Source: Candidatus Fermentibacterota bacterium
GTDB lineage: Bacteria > Fermentibacterota > Fermentibacteria > Fermentibacterales > Fermentibacteraceae
Assembly (NCBI GenBank): GCA_022703195.1
Contig: JAKLEF010000021.1
Coordinates: 1-13,449, forward strand
Reading direction: 5' to 3'
Length of the DNA: 13,449 nt
A program made the translations under genes and the position numbers. Shown here piece after piece: positions 1-8,276 of the stretch; positions within the stretch are counted from its first letter, which is position 1, and each line of letters starts with the position of its first letter. The notes under the pieces were generated by a model, which was given only the letters and a program-made list of their open reading frames with translations, did not search any database and was not told where the DNA came from.

Positions 1-1
1 G

Positions 2-1123
2 GTCACGGGATTCGGGAACATCGAAATCGGAAACCTGATCATGATCGCGGTCGGGCTGGCGATGATCTGGCTCGCCGTCAGGAAGAACTACGAACCGCTG
101 CTCCTGGTCCCGATAGGATTCGGGATAGTGGCGGGCAACATCCCGTACGACGCGACCCTGATGCCGATAGGCTACCAGGACGTGCTGGGCGGGCAGCAGT
201 CCGTCTTCAAGCTGTACTATTTCGGCGTTTCGAGCGGCCTGTTCCCTCCCCTGATCTTCCTGGGGATCGGAGCGATGACCGACTTCAGCGCCCTGCTGTC
301 GAATCCGAAGCTGCTCCTCCTCGGGGCCGCCGCGCAGATAGGGATATTCCTCACCCTGATGGGATCTCTGATACTGGGCTTCGACCTCAAGGAAGCAGCG
401 GCGATAGGCATAATCGGCGGGGCCGACGGGCCCACCGCGATCTTCGTCGCCAGCCAGATGGCCCCGCATCTGCTGGGGGCCATCGCCATCGCGGCCTACT
501 CCTACATGGGACTGGTGCCCGTGATCCAGCCCCCCATAATGAAGCTGCTCACCACGCCTGCCGAGCGCAGGATCAGGATGAGGCCGGCCCGGCAGGTGTC
601 GCGGGTGGAGAAGGTGCTCTTCCCCATAGTGGCCTTCATCGTGACGGCCTTCATCGCCCCGGGCGCGATCACCCTGCTCGGGATGCTGTTCTTCGGGAAC
701 CTCCTCCGGGAGAGCGGGGTGACGAACCGCCTGTCCGACAGCGCCCAGAACGCCCTCAACAACATCGTGGTGATGCTGCTGGGCTTCTCGGTGGGCACCA
801 GCACCCAGGCGAGCTTCTTCCTCACACCCCAGTCTATCCTGATCTTCGCCCTTGGCGCGGCCAGCTTCGCCACCGCATCGGCGGGCGGGGTGCTCTTCGC
901 GAAGTTCATGAACCTGTTCCTCAAGGAGGGCTGCAAGATCAACCCGCTGATAGGCTCGGCGGGGGTCTCTGCCGTCCCCGACTCCGCGCGCGTGTCGGAA
1001 GTTGTCGGGCGCGAATACGACCCGAAGAACCACCTCCTCATGCACGCCATGGGGCCGAACGTGGCCGGGGTGATAGGCAGCGCCATCGCTGCGGGCGTGC
1101 TGCTGGGCATGATCCCGCACTAG
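2..1123 (+). CDS. oadB: Na+-translocating decarboxylase beta subunit (OadB/GcdB/MmdB family), 5' partial
   Basis: This is the membrane subunit that couples decarboxylation of a carboxybiotin-carrier protein to outward Na+ pumping. The reading frame is open to the left edge and the pre-ATG residues fit the family (NIEIGNLIM), so the true start lies upstream. Family hallmarks are visible: the re-entrant motif GGADGPT (its Asp, encoded at 425-427, corresponds to the Na+/H+ site of OadB), the following Tyr-rich segment AAYSYMGL, and the C-terminal GPNVAGVIGSAIAAG block holding the conserved Asn and Ser. Many hydrophobic segments run through the whole length. The family is certain. Which enzyme it serves (oxaloacetate, methylmalonyl-CoA or glutaconyl-CoA decarboxylase) cannot be told from this subunit, so the symbol is a family label. 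The next gene starts 7 bases after its stop, which suggests one transcript. Confidence 0.95.
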   Translation, partial: VTGFGNIEIGNLIMIAVGLAMIWLAVRKNYEPLLLVPIGFGIVAGNIPYDATLMPIGYQDVLGGQQSVFKLYYFGVSSGLFPPLIFLGIGAMTDFSALLSNPKLLLLGAAAQIGIFLTLMGSLILGFDLKEAAAIGIIGGADGPTAIFVASQMAPHLLGAIAIAAYSYMGLVPVIQPPIMKLLTTPAERRIRMRPARQVSRVEKVLFPIVAFIVTAFIAPGAITLLGMLFFGNLLRESGVTNRLSDSAQNALNNIVVMLLGFSVGTSTQASFFLTPQSILIFALGAASFATASAGGVLFAKFMNLFLKEGCKINPLIGSAGVSAVPDSARVSEVVGREYDPKNHLLMHAMGPNVAGVIGSAIAAGVLLGMIPH

Positions 1124-1130
1124 GAGGGAC

Positions 1131-2120
1131 TTGGGCGATCTGAAGATCCGCGGCTACGACTGCCTCGTGACGGGCGGGGCGGGCTTCATAGGTTCGCACG
1201 TCTGCGAGGCCCTGCTCGCGAAGGGCAGGAGCGTGCTCGTCCTCGACGACCTCTCCACGGGCAACCTCGCGAACCTGGAGAACTGCGTCGCCGATCCCGG
1301 CTTCAGCTACACGATCGGCTCGGTCTGCGACGAGTCGCTCGTGGCCGAGGCGGTTGACCTCTGCGGTTCCGTCATTCACCTGGCTGCAGCGGTCGGGGTC
1401 GAGACGATCATCCGGCATCCCGTCGAGACCATCGAGGTGAACGTGCGGGGCACCGAGAACGTGCTCCGCGCCGCGGGCAGGAAGGGGCGCAGGACTTTCA
1501 TAGCGTCCACCTCTGAGGTCTACGGCAAGGGCGAGGCACTGCCCTTCCACGAGGACGGCGACCTTGTCTTCGGGGCCACGAGCCGCAGCCGCTGGAGCTA
1601 CGCCTGCTCGAAGACGATAGACGAGTTCCTGGCCCTGGCCTACTCCAAGGCGCGGGGCCTCCCCGTCACCATAGGCCGCCTCTTCAACACCGTGGGCCCC
1701 AGGCAGTCGGGCAGGTACGGCATGGTGCTGCCCCGGTTCATCAGGCAGGCCCTCGCCGGGGAGCCGATCACTGTCTACGGCGACGGCACGCAGACCCGGT
1801 GCTTCAGCCTCGTGTACGAGGTGGTGGACTGCATCCTGGCCCTGATGGAGACGCGTGATTCGGCCGGCCTCGCTGTGAACATCGGCTCCACGGAGGAGAT
1901 ATCGATAATGGACCTCGCAGGCCTGGTGAGGAAGAAGACCGGCTCGGCCTCCGAGATCAGGCTTGTGCCATACGACGAGGCCTACCCGAAGGACTTCGAG
2001 GACATGCAGAGGCGCGTGCCCGACGTGTCGAGGCTCATGGGCCTCGTGGGCATCACCCCGGGCGCGGGCATAGCGGAGATCATCGACAGGATACTGACTT
2101 CGGGCCGGCATCCCTCCTGA
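1131..2120 (+). CDS. NAD-dependent sugar-nucleotide epimerase/dehydratase (extended SDR)
   Basis: Extended short-chain dehydrogenase of 329 residues, the normal length. The NAD-binding Rossmann turn GGAGFIG is at residues 15-21, the acidic ribose-binding residues DD at 39-40, and the catalytic Ser in STSEVYG near 128, with YACSK (Tyr157, Lys161) as the active-site pair. RLFNTVGPRQSGRYG and VYGDGTQTRCF match the substrate-binding half of UDP-glucose 4-epimerase, UDP-glucuronate decarboxylase and related nucleotide-sugar enzymes. Exact substrate is unknown. The usual H/YV-x-DVV stretch reads SLVYEVVD here, a mild departure. TTG at 1131 is the only start that keeps the whole first beta strand; the preceding GGAGGG lies unusually close (about 2 bases), so this start is less certain than the fold. 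Likely role: precursor supply for envelope glycans. It shares an operon with the genes on either side. Confidence 0.92.
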   Translation: MGDLKIRGYDCLVTGGAGFIGSHVCEALLAKGRSVLVLDDLSTGNLANLENCVADPGFSYTIGSVCDESLVAEAVDLCGSVIHLAAAVGVETIIRHPVETIEVNVRGTENVLRAAGRKGRRTFIASTSEVYGKGEALPFHEDGDLVFGATSRSRWSYACSKTIDEFLALAYSKARGLPVTIGRLFNTVGPRQSGRYGMVLPRFIRQALAGEPITVYGDGTQTRCFSLVYEVVDCILALMETRDSAGLAVNIGSTEEISIMDLAGLVRKKTGSASEIRLVPYDEAYPKDFEDMQRRVPDVSRLMGLVGITPGAGIAEIIDRILTSGRHPS

Positions 2121-2125
2121 GCCCA

Positions 2126-2913
2126 GTGGAGAGGGTCGAGTCTTCCGGCAACCGCTCCGTCAGGAGGGCCGTCGAACTCTCGACCCCCAGGGGGGTGGAC
2201 AAGCACGGGGCCTTCCTGGTGGAGGGCCCCAGGTTCGTCGCCGACATGGTTCGCAGAAGCCCCGGTCTGATCCTCGAACTGCTCGTTTGCGAGGAGGCTC
2301 CCGCCGCTTCGGGCCTGCCGGGCGGAGGAGGCATCAGAGCCCTGCTGCTACCCGAAAAGGTCTTCGGCCTGGTTTCGGATACCGTCCACTCGCAGGGCGT
2401 GGCCGCCGTGTGCAGGCTGCCCGTGCAGCCCGAGAGGCTCGAGCCGGGCGGCGGGCCGTCGTCGGTCCTCGTGATGGACGGGATATCCGATCCAGGAAAC
2501 GCCGGAACCCTCCTGAGGTGTGCCGCCGCCTTCGGTTTTTCAGCAGTGCTGGCCCTCGAGGGCACGTGCAACCCATACTCCCCCAAGGTGTCCAGGGCAG
2601 CAGCGGGGGCTAACGCATTCCTGCCGGTGATGCGGGGGCTGGACGCCCCGAAGGCGTCCGCCATCCTCGAAGTCGCGGGATACACGGCACTTGCCGCGGA
2701 GAAGGGCGGGCGCCCCGTCTACTCCGCGTCCATACCCTCGCGATGCGCCCTCGTGGTCGGCTCGGAGGCCCACGGGATATCGGAAGCGGCCCGGACCATG
2801 TGCCGGGGCTCCCTGGCGGTGCCCCAGTCGCGGGATGTCGAATCCCTCAACGCCGCGGTAGCCGGTGCCGTCCTGATGAGCTGGATCGCCTCGTCCCGCG
2901 CGACGGGGAGGGC

Positions 2914-2917
<4 letters not shown>
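2126..2917 (+). CDS. TrmH/SpoU-family RNA 2'-O-methyltransferase
   Basis: 263-residue SPOUT-class methyltransferase that transfers a methyl from S-adenosylmethionine to a ribose 2'-OH, in 23S rRNA or tRNA. The N-terminal part (about residues 5-100, with the GAFLVEGPRFV signature) matches the SpoU substrate-binding domain of RlmB/TsnR-like enzymes. The catalytic domain carries all three SPOUT motifs: DPGNAGTLLRCAAAFG at 122-137 with the key Arg131, VGSEAHG at 211-217, and SLNAAVAGAV at 240-249, which forms the cofactor knot. GTG at 2126 lies 5 bases after the previous stop, with no clear Shine-Dalgarno, so translation is probably coupled to the epimerase. The N-terminal family signature supports this start. 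The target nucleotide is not known; an RlmB-like 23S role is the simplest guess. Its TAG stop shares four bases with the opposing gene's stop. Confidence 0.93.
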
Positions 2918-4383
<1,466 letters not shown>

Positions 4384-4594
4384 TCCCGACCTCCAGTCGA
4401 ACGAACGATGGACTCGACTTGCGGATGCATACCAATATGGCGAGCCCGGGAAGAAACGGGGATTTCCCGTCGTTGATGAGCTGTCAGGATCTGATCAGGA
4501 AATGGCCGGCAAGATGGCCTGCGGATGTCTGCGGGATGGAACGGGGCGGGCAACCGCCCGCCCCGGCTCATCCTCGGCTGTGCCAGTGAGAAGG
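4384..4594. other. Intergenic region upstream of the HerA-like gene
   Basis: A 211-base gap between two minus-strand genes. The right end holds the GC-rich hairpin listed separately. A short inverted repeat ACGGG-gattt-CCCGT lies at 4456-4470 in the likely leader of the HerA-like gene. No convincing promoter or coding sequence was found. The reading frames that cross it have no Shine-Dalgarno and no recognisable protein. Confidence 0.4.
4542..4565 (-). terminator. GC-rich hairpin after the small exported gene
   Basis: Ten-base-pair perfect stem (CGGGGCGGGC pairing with GCCCGCCCCG) around an AACC loop, starting about 30 bases past the stop of the gene at 4595-5065 on the minus strand. There is no T-run after it on either strand, so it would be a non-canonical or Rho-assisted terminator, or an mRNA 3'-end protector. 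The pairing is certain; the function is inferred. Confidence 0.55.
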
Positions 4595-5065
4595 CTAGTT
4601 GGTGGCCTTGATCTCCGCCCAGGTGGAGGACTCGAGTGCGGAAGTCAGATAGGACGGATCGCCGATTGCCGCCGAAGTGGACCCGGACTCGCGGCCAACC
4701 GTGAAGTAGAAGTCGACTACCGCCCCACCGTACTGGTAGTAGACCGATTCAACATCCTCAACCGTCTCGCTGAAAATGGTTACGCCGCCAGCATCCTTGA
4801 TGATGCACTTTACGTCAACCAGAGGATAACTTGTTAGACCATAGAGAGGATAGGTCTTATAATGGGAAGAACCAAGGAAGAGTCCGCTTGCCCCAGTGAG
4901 ATTATTTAGGGTATTTGCCTCATACACTTGAATCTGGTAGGAGTATGCACAGGAGGCGTTGGTTACATAGATATCTCCCTGTACTAGAGCGCCAGGCTCG
5001 AAAAGCTGTGCAGAGCAGATGCCTGTCATAGCCAGAACGATTGCGATCGTACTCCAGAAGCGCAT
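4595..5065 (-). CDS. Small exported protein of unknown function
   Basis: 156 residues if started at the ATG at 5065, which has an excellent AAGGAG five bases upstream; an upstream in-frame start would only add a tail before the signal peptide. The N-terminus MRFWSTIAIVLAMTGICSAQ is a classical signal peptide with predicted cleavage after CSA. The Cys has Ile at -1, so a lipobox is unlikely. The mature part is rich in Tyr, Ser, Val and Thr, looks like beta strands (for example SYQIQVYEAN and VVDFYFTVG), and has two Cys that could pair. I do not recognise the family. The gene is clearly more AT-rich than its neighbours: 24 of 60 bases are G or C at 4801-4860, against 43 of 60 at 6361-6420 in the next gene. 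It is transcribed divergently from the C25 protease, so recent acquisition or unusual selection is possible. Confidence 0.75.
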   Translation of the reverse strand: MRFWSTIAIVLAMTGICSAQLFEPGALVQGDIYVTNASCAYSYQIQVYEANTLNNLTGASGLFLGSSHYKTYPLYGLTSYPLVDVKCIIKDAGGVTIFSETVEDVESVYYQYGGAVVDFYFTVGRESGSTSAAIGDPSYLTSALESSTWAEIKATN

Positions 5066-5253
5066 ACCATCTCCTTCGCGTAGGGAAACCAAGGATGAGC
5101 CTCTTATGCATTGCATCCGGGAGGGCGGCCGTCAAGTGTCGATTCGCGTAAATAGTGCAATTTATCTTGCGATATGCGAAACAAAAGGGTATTGACTTGT
5201 CGCCGGGGTTGTGGGAGCTTACCGCATCAAGCCCAAAACGGAAGGACCCAGTG
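5066..5253. promoter_or_regulatory. AT-rich divergent promoter region
   Basis: 188 bases between the divergent small exported gene and the C25 protease gene. The AT-rich core at about 5141-5195 is where promoters are expected. It contains the dyad TAAAT-agtgca-ATTTA (5149-5164), flanked by TTCGC (5143-5147) and GCGAA (5176-5180). A TTGACT at 5192-5197 resembles a -35 box, but no good -10 follows at the right distance. The region is plausible as a shared control region; individual boxes are not resolved. Confidence 0.4.
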
Positions 5254-7341
5254 ATGCGATCGTCCCGGTCCGGGATCATCCTTCGGCTCGTGCCCGTGGC
5301 TCTCTTCTGCGCCCTGCCGGCGGAGGCCGGATCGATCCGGTTCGATCTCCGGTTCGCCGGATACGATTTGTCGGTCTCGGACTACGCGGGCGGCGAGTTC
5401 CCGGCATGCCCCGGGGGGCTGACCTGGTTCGACGAGGGGATGCCGAACCTCCCCGTCGTGACGAGCACCTTCGTCATCCCGCAGGGGATGTCTGTGACGG
5501 ACGCGGAGGTCGAGATCATCGCCGAAGAGACTCTCGAAGGCTTCCACGACATCCTGCCCGTGCGGGTCGTCCCCTTCGGAGAGGAGCCCGGGCCCTTCCT
5601 GCGCGATCCCGCCATCTACATCTCCGACGCGCGGTTCCCGGATAGCCCCGTCGTCGGGACCGGCACCGGCACGAGAACGGGCTTCCAGCTCGGGTCGGTC
5701 TCCGTCTCGCCCTTCTCGTACAATCCGCTGTCGGGCAGGCTCTCCGTGATCACCGAAGCAACGATCACCCTCATGTATTCATCCGATCCGTCAGTCGAGC
5801 GCCTCAGCCTCACCGCCGGGCAGATCGGCCACGCCGAATCCATGCTCGGCCACATCGTGGCGAATCCCGGGGATCTCGCGGCCTGCCGGCCCGGGGAACG
5901 CGAGACCGACGACTCCTGGCCGGTCTGGGTGGCCATAGGCCCGGCCTCGATGGAAGCGACGCTCCAGCCGCTGGTCGACCACCGGAACTCGACCGGGCTC
6001 CAGGCGGCCTACGTCCCGCTCGACTCGATCTACGCGACCTACACGGGGTACGACACCCAGGAGCAGATCCGCAACTACCTCAAGTACGCCTATCAGAACC
6101 AGGGGCTAGTCTACGCCCTGATCATCGGTGACTGGGGTCCTACCCAGCGGATCTCCAGCCTGGTAGTGGGCAGTGACAGCCTGATGCTCGCCCAGACGGC
6201 CGACCTCTACTTCTCCGATCTCACCAGAATGTGGGACGGCGACGGCGACCACCTGTACGGCGAGAACACCGACTGGCTCGACTACTATGCCGACATCACG
6301 GTGGGTAGGTTCAGCTCCGACGTGCAGGCGCACGTTGCCACGATGGTGGCCAAGGCGATCTCCTACGAGACGGAGTCGGCCGAAGGATCGTGGCGCACCA
6401 CCGCCCTCCTGTGCGGCGCCGGCCTCTGGCCGGACACCGAGCCCGACGGCTACTGGGGCAGCTTCGTCTGCGACTCGATCTCGAACAGGATTCCGTCGTC
6501 GTGGGTGCAGTTGAAGCGCTACGAATACTGGTCGGGCCACCCCACGGACCAGATCGACATGATCAACCAGGGCGCCAGCTACGTGAGCGACCAGGGTCAC
6601 GGCGGCTCCGGCGGCGTGTACTGGTACTACGAGCCCGCCTACATGTTCACGAACCAGAACTACACCGGGATGACCAACTCCGACAGGCTGGCCATCTTCC
6701 ACTCGATGGCCTGCGACCCCGGGATCCTCTCGGCCAACGGATGCAGCGCCGAGCGCCTGATGATGTGGCCCGACGGAGGCGCGGTCGCCGTCATGTACAA
6801 CTCGAACTACGGCTGGGGGACCCCTCCCGACATGGGCCCCTCGGAGTGGCTCGAGGTCCACTTCGCGGATCAGCTCTTCGTCAATGGCATCGAGAGGATC
6901 GGCGACATGCAGGCCGCGGCGAAGGATGCGTTCAAGGCTGCGGGCGGCATGACCCTCCAGAACTGGGTCCTGCAGGAGAACAACTATCTCGGCGATCCCG
7001 CAGAGGTGTTCATCTCGAACCAGACCGGGATAGCGGGCGAAGAGGGCACCTCCGGGGCCTTCGCTGCGCTCGGCCCGGCCTTCCCGAACCCCGCCGCGGG
7101 AGCCTTCAGCGTGTCCTGGACCCTGCCCGGTTCTTCGTCGGGAGCCGTTCTCGGCGTGTACGACCTTGCCGGCCGCGAGGTGTGGGCATGTGATCTGCCC
7201 GCCGGTCAGGGCGGCTCCGGCCTGATCACGGTGCCCGGAACCGGCGCTTCGGGTGCGCCGCTTCCGTCGGGATGCTACCTGATCCGCATGGATTCTTCTT
7301 CGGGCTGCGCCTCGTCCATGGTGGTACTGCTCGACAACTGA
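5254..7341 (+). CDS. Secreted C25 (gingipain-type) cysteine protease with C-terminal sorting-like domain
   Basis: 695 residues from ATG 5254, chosen because it follows GAAGGA at good spacing and begins a signal peptide (MRSSRSGIILRLVPVALFCALPAEAG). The in-frame GTG at 5251 is an alternative. Residues about 27-220 look like the beta-rich C25 propeptide. The caspase-like catalytic domain starts near residue 224 (VWVAIGPASMEA) and includes QEQIRNYLKYAY and YALIIGDWG, then DITVGRF. The catalytic His is H449 in SDQGHGGSGG and the nucleophile is C487 in FHSMACDPG. Residues about 605-695 form an Ig-like tail with PAFPNP, VYDLAGREVW and SGCYLIRMDSSSG, like Por secretion-tail/FlgD-type domains that direct type IX secretion. 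Expected at the surface or outside the cell, degrading proteins. Whether this cell has a type IX system is not shown in the window. A bidirectional hairpin follows the gene. Confidence 0.93.
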   Translation: MRSSRSGIILRLVPVALFCALPAEAGSIRFDLRFAGYDLSVSDYAGGEFPACPGGLTWFDEGMPNLPVVTSTFVIPQGMSVTDAEVEIIAEETLEGFHDILPVRVVPFGEEPGPFLRDPAIYISDARFPDSPVVGTGTGTRTGFQLGSVSVSPFSYNPLSGRLSVITEATITLMYSSDPSVERLSLTAGQIGHAESMLGHIVANPGDLAACRPGERETDDSWPVWVAIGPASMEATLQPLVDHRNSTGLQAAYVPLDSIYATYTGYDTQEQIRNYLKYAYQNQGLVYALIIGDWGPTQRISSLVVGSDSLMLAQTADLYFSDLTRMWDGDGDHLYGENTDWLDYYADITVGRFSSDVQAHVATMVAKAISYETESAEGSWRTTALLCGAGLWPDTEPDGYWGSFVCDSISNRIPSSWVQLKRYEYWSGHPTDQIDMINQGASYVSDQGHGGSGGVYWYYEPAYMFTNQNYTGMTNSDRLAIFHSMACDPGILSANGCSAERLMMWPDGGAVAVMYNSNYGWGTPPDMGPSEWLEVHFADQLFVNGIERIGDMQAAAKDAFKAAGGMTLQNWVLQENNYLGDPAEVFISNQTGIAGEEGTSGAFAALGPAFPNPAAGAFSVSWTLPGSSSGAVLGVYDLAGREVWACDLPAGQGGSGLITVPGTGASGAPLPSGCYLIRMDSSSGCASSMVVLLDN

Positions 7342-7362
7342 CGCAGCCTGCGGAAAAGGAGA

Positions 7363-7386
7363 GAGGCCGCGGTCGCCCGCGGCCTC
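7363..7386. terminator. Bidirectional hairpin between convergent genes
   Basis: Ten-base-pair perfect stem (GAGGCCGCGG / CCGCGGCCTC) with a TCGC loop, sitting in the 65-base gap between the C25 protease and the convergent lipoprotein gene. AAAA at 7353-7356 would give a short U-run for minus-strand transcripts. Position and symmetry support a shared terminator. Confidence 0.75.
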
Positions 7387-7406
7387 CTCCGTATCGGACC
7401 TATCGA

Positions 7407-7997
7407 CTACTGCGCGTAGAGCCTGTTGATCAGCAGCTCCGCGAGGGTGGTCAGGGTCGCGGTCCTGTCGAGCTCGGGGTAGATCTCGACGTTGTACCTT
7501 ATCCTGATGCAGACGTCACCCCTGCGGACAAGAATGGCGGCCAGGGTGCTGCCGGTGTCGGTCATCTCGCCGGTCACGGCCTGGTCCCACATCTCGTTCT
7601 GCACCTCGACGGGGTTCTGCACGAATGCGAGCACCCTGTCGTAATTGCTCTGGCCCTCGGCGCAGTAGACGAGGAAGTTGACGCAGGAGGCGGCGAGCTG
7701 GCCGTCATAGAAGCTGCCCTGGGGCTTGCCGGCGGCCGGATCGCTCAGCGTCTCGGCCCAGGGCTGGAAGCCCGTGCGGCCCATGACGGCCTCCACCTCG
7801 GCGGGGGTCAGGGCGTCGTTGATCTCCCACCCGGCGGGAAGGGTGATCGTCTCGCTCAGGGCGGGGGTCTCCGGCGTATCGGGGGTGTCCGTGGCGACGG
7901 CCGTGGAATCGGCACCGGCGTTGTCCGCCGGCTTCTCGCCGCAGCCGGCGAGAACGGTGACCAGAAGCGCAACCACGATCAGCAGTACCCTGGACAT
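7407..7997 (-). CDS. Lipoprotein of unknown function
   Basis: 196 residues. MSRVLLIVVALLVTVLAGC is a textbook lipoprotein signal with lipobox LAGC and lipidated Cys19. ATG 7997 has AAGGGAG four bases upstream. After the Cys comes a flexible Ala/Asp/Thr/Pro linker (about 20-48), then a compact domain of about 145 residues (from ETITLPAGWEI) with LTPAEVEAVMG, two or three Cys and an ending rich in Leu. I do not recognise the domain; the opening resembles small periplasmic substrate- or cofactor-binding folds only loosely. The leader contains a pentanucleotide repeat and an operator-like dyad (listed separately), so it may be regulated. It is convergent with the C25 protease. The envelope location is confident; the function is unknown. 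Confidence 0.85.
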   Translation of the reverse strand: MSRVLLIVVALLVTVLAGCGEKPADNAGADSTAVATDTPDTPETPALSETITLPAGWEINDALTPAEVEAVMGRTGFQPWAETLSDPAAGKPQGSFYDGQLAASCVNFLVYCAEGQSNYDRVLAFVQNPVEVQNEMWDQAVTGEMTDTGSTLAAILVRRGDVCIRIRYNVEIYPELDRTATLTTLAELLINRLYAQ

Positions 7998-8010
7998 GAC
8001 ACTCCCTTCG

Positions 8011-8028
8011 GTGCAGTGCAGTGCAGTG
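8011..8028 (-). repeat. Pentanucleotide repeat just upstream of a ribosome binding site
   Basis: Three GTGCA units plus GTG in tandem on the plus strand; in the mRNA of the lipoprotein gene this is TGCAC repeated immediately 5' of the AAGGGAG site. Too few copies to claim phase variation, but slippage here would alter the spacer upstream of the ribosome binding site and not the coding frame. Confidence 0.6.
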
Positions 8029-8042
8029 ATGACGGCTCGGAC

Positions 8043-8059
8043 GCTGTAATCCGTACAGC
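8043..8059. promoter_or_regulatory. Operator-like dyad upstream of the lipoprotein gene
   Basis: Perfect inverted repeat GCTGTA-N5-TACAGC, 46-62 bases upstream of the lipoprotein start. The arm and spacer lengths are typical of sites for dimeric helix-turn-helix regulators. No regulator gene is in the window, so this is a pattern call only. Confidence 0.35.
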
Positions 8060-8108
8060 ACCCGAATATGAACCCGCACCGGCGCCCCGCAAAGCCATCC
8101 CCCGCCTT

Positions 8109-8153
8109 CGGCCGATTCCTGGTTTCAGATGCTTCAGATGCAGTCGTAAAAAA
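8109..8153 (+). repeat. 45-bp intergenic repeat, copy 1
   Basis: Matches 10119-10163 at 41 of 45 positions, in the same orientation; 8118-8146 is identical over 29 bases. The core contains two perfect tandem copies of TTCAGATGC (8124-8141). The left end carries the palindrome CGGCCG, and an A-rich tract follows on the right. Both copies are non-coding. See copy 2 and the duplication finding. Confidence 0.9.
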
Positions 8154-8154
8154 T

Positions 8155-8276
8155 TAAACAGCAACAACTAAGCTTCTGGCGCAGTTTCCAATACGAATAG
8201 TGATGGGATTATTTCAAATCCCATCACTATTTCCTCGCATTGACCATGTTCGGATCGCTCCGAAAACGTGCCCGGT
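8155..8276 (-). pseudogene. Decayed duplicate of the metallopeptidase gene 3' end
   Basis: This non-coding stretch aligns colinearly with the minus-strand 3' end of the metallopeptidase gene and its spacer (10165-10290). Exact blocks include GGATCGCTCC (8252-8261 = 10264-10273) and GTGCCCGGTC (8267-8276 = 10281-10290), with 28 of 42 matches over 8195-8236. Distances to the adjacent 45-bp repeat agree within 1-2 bases. In one frame the minus strand still reads MGFE...PSLF, against MGFEEYLSSF in the intact gene, and TGHVF against TGHTF in another frame, so small indels have broken it. It is AT-rich (23 of 60 G+C at 8141-8200). The homology was judged by eye. Confidence 0.55.
8196..8231. terminator. 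Perfect 15-bp inverted repeat, possible terminator
   Basis: AATAGTGATGGGATT (8196-8210) pairs perfectly with 8217-8231 across a 6-base loop. It lies about 45 bases past the stop of the fibronectin-like lipoprotein gene on the minus strand, so it may end that transcript, although no T-run follows. It is much more AT-rich than the other hairpins here and sits inside the decayed duplicate, whose counterpart at 10206-10248 is only a poor palindrome. Confidence 0.5.

Noticed and set aside
1038..2111. 357-residue minus-strand frame opposite the epimerase
   Set aside because: Its composition is that of an antisense shadow (Ala/Arg/His/Val rich) and the plus-strand gene has full catalytic motifs.
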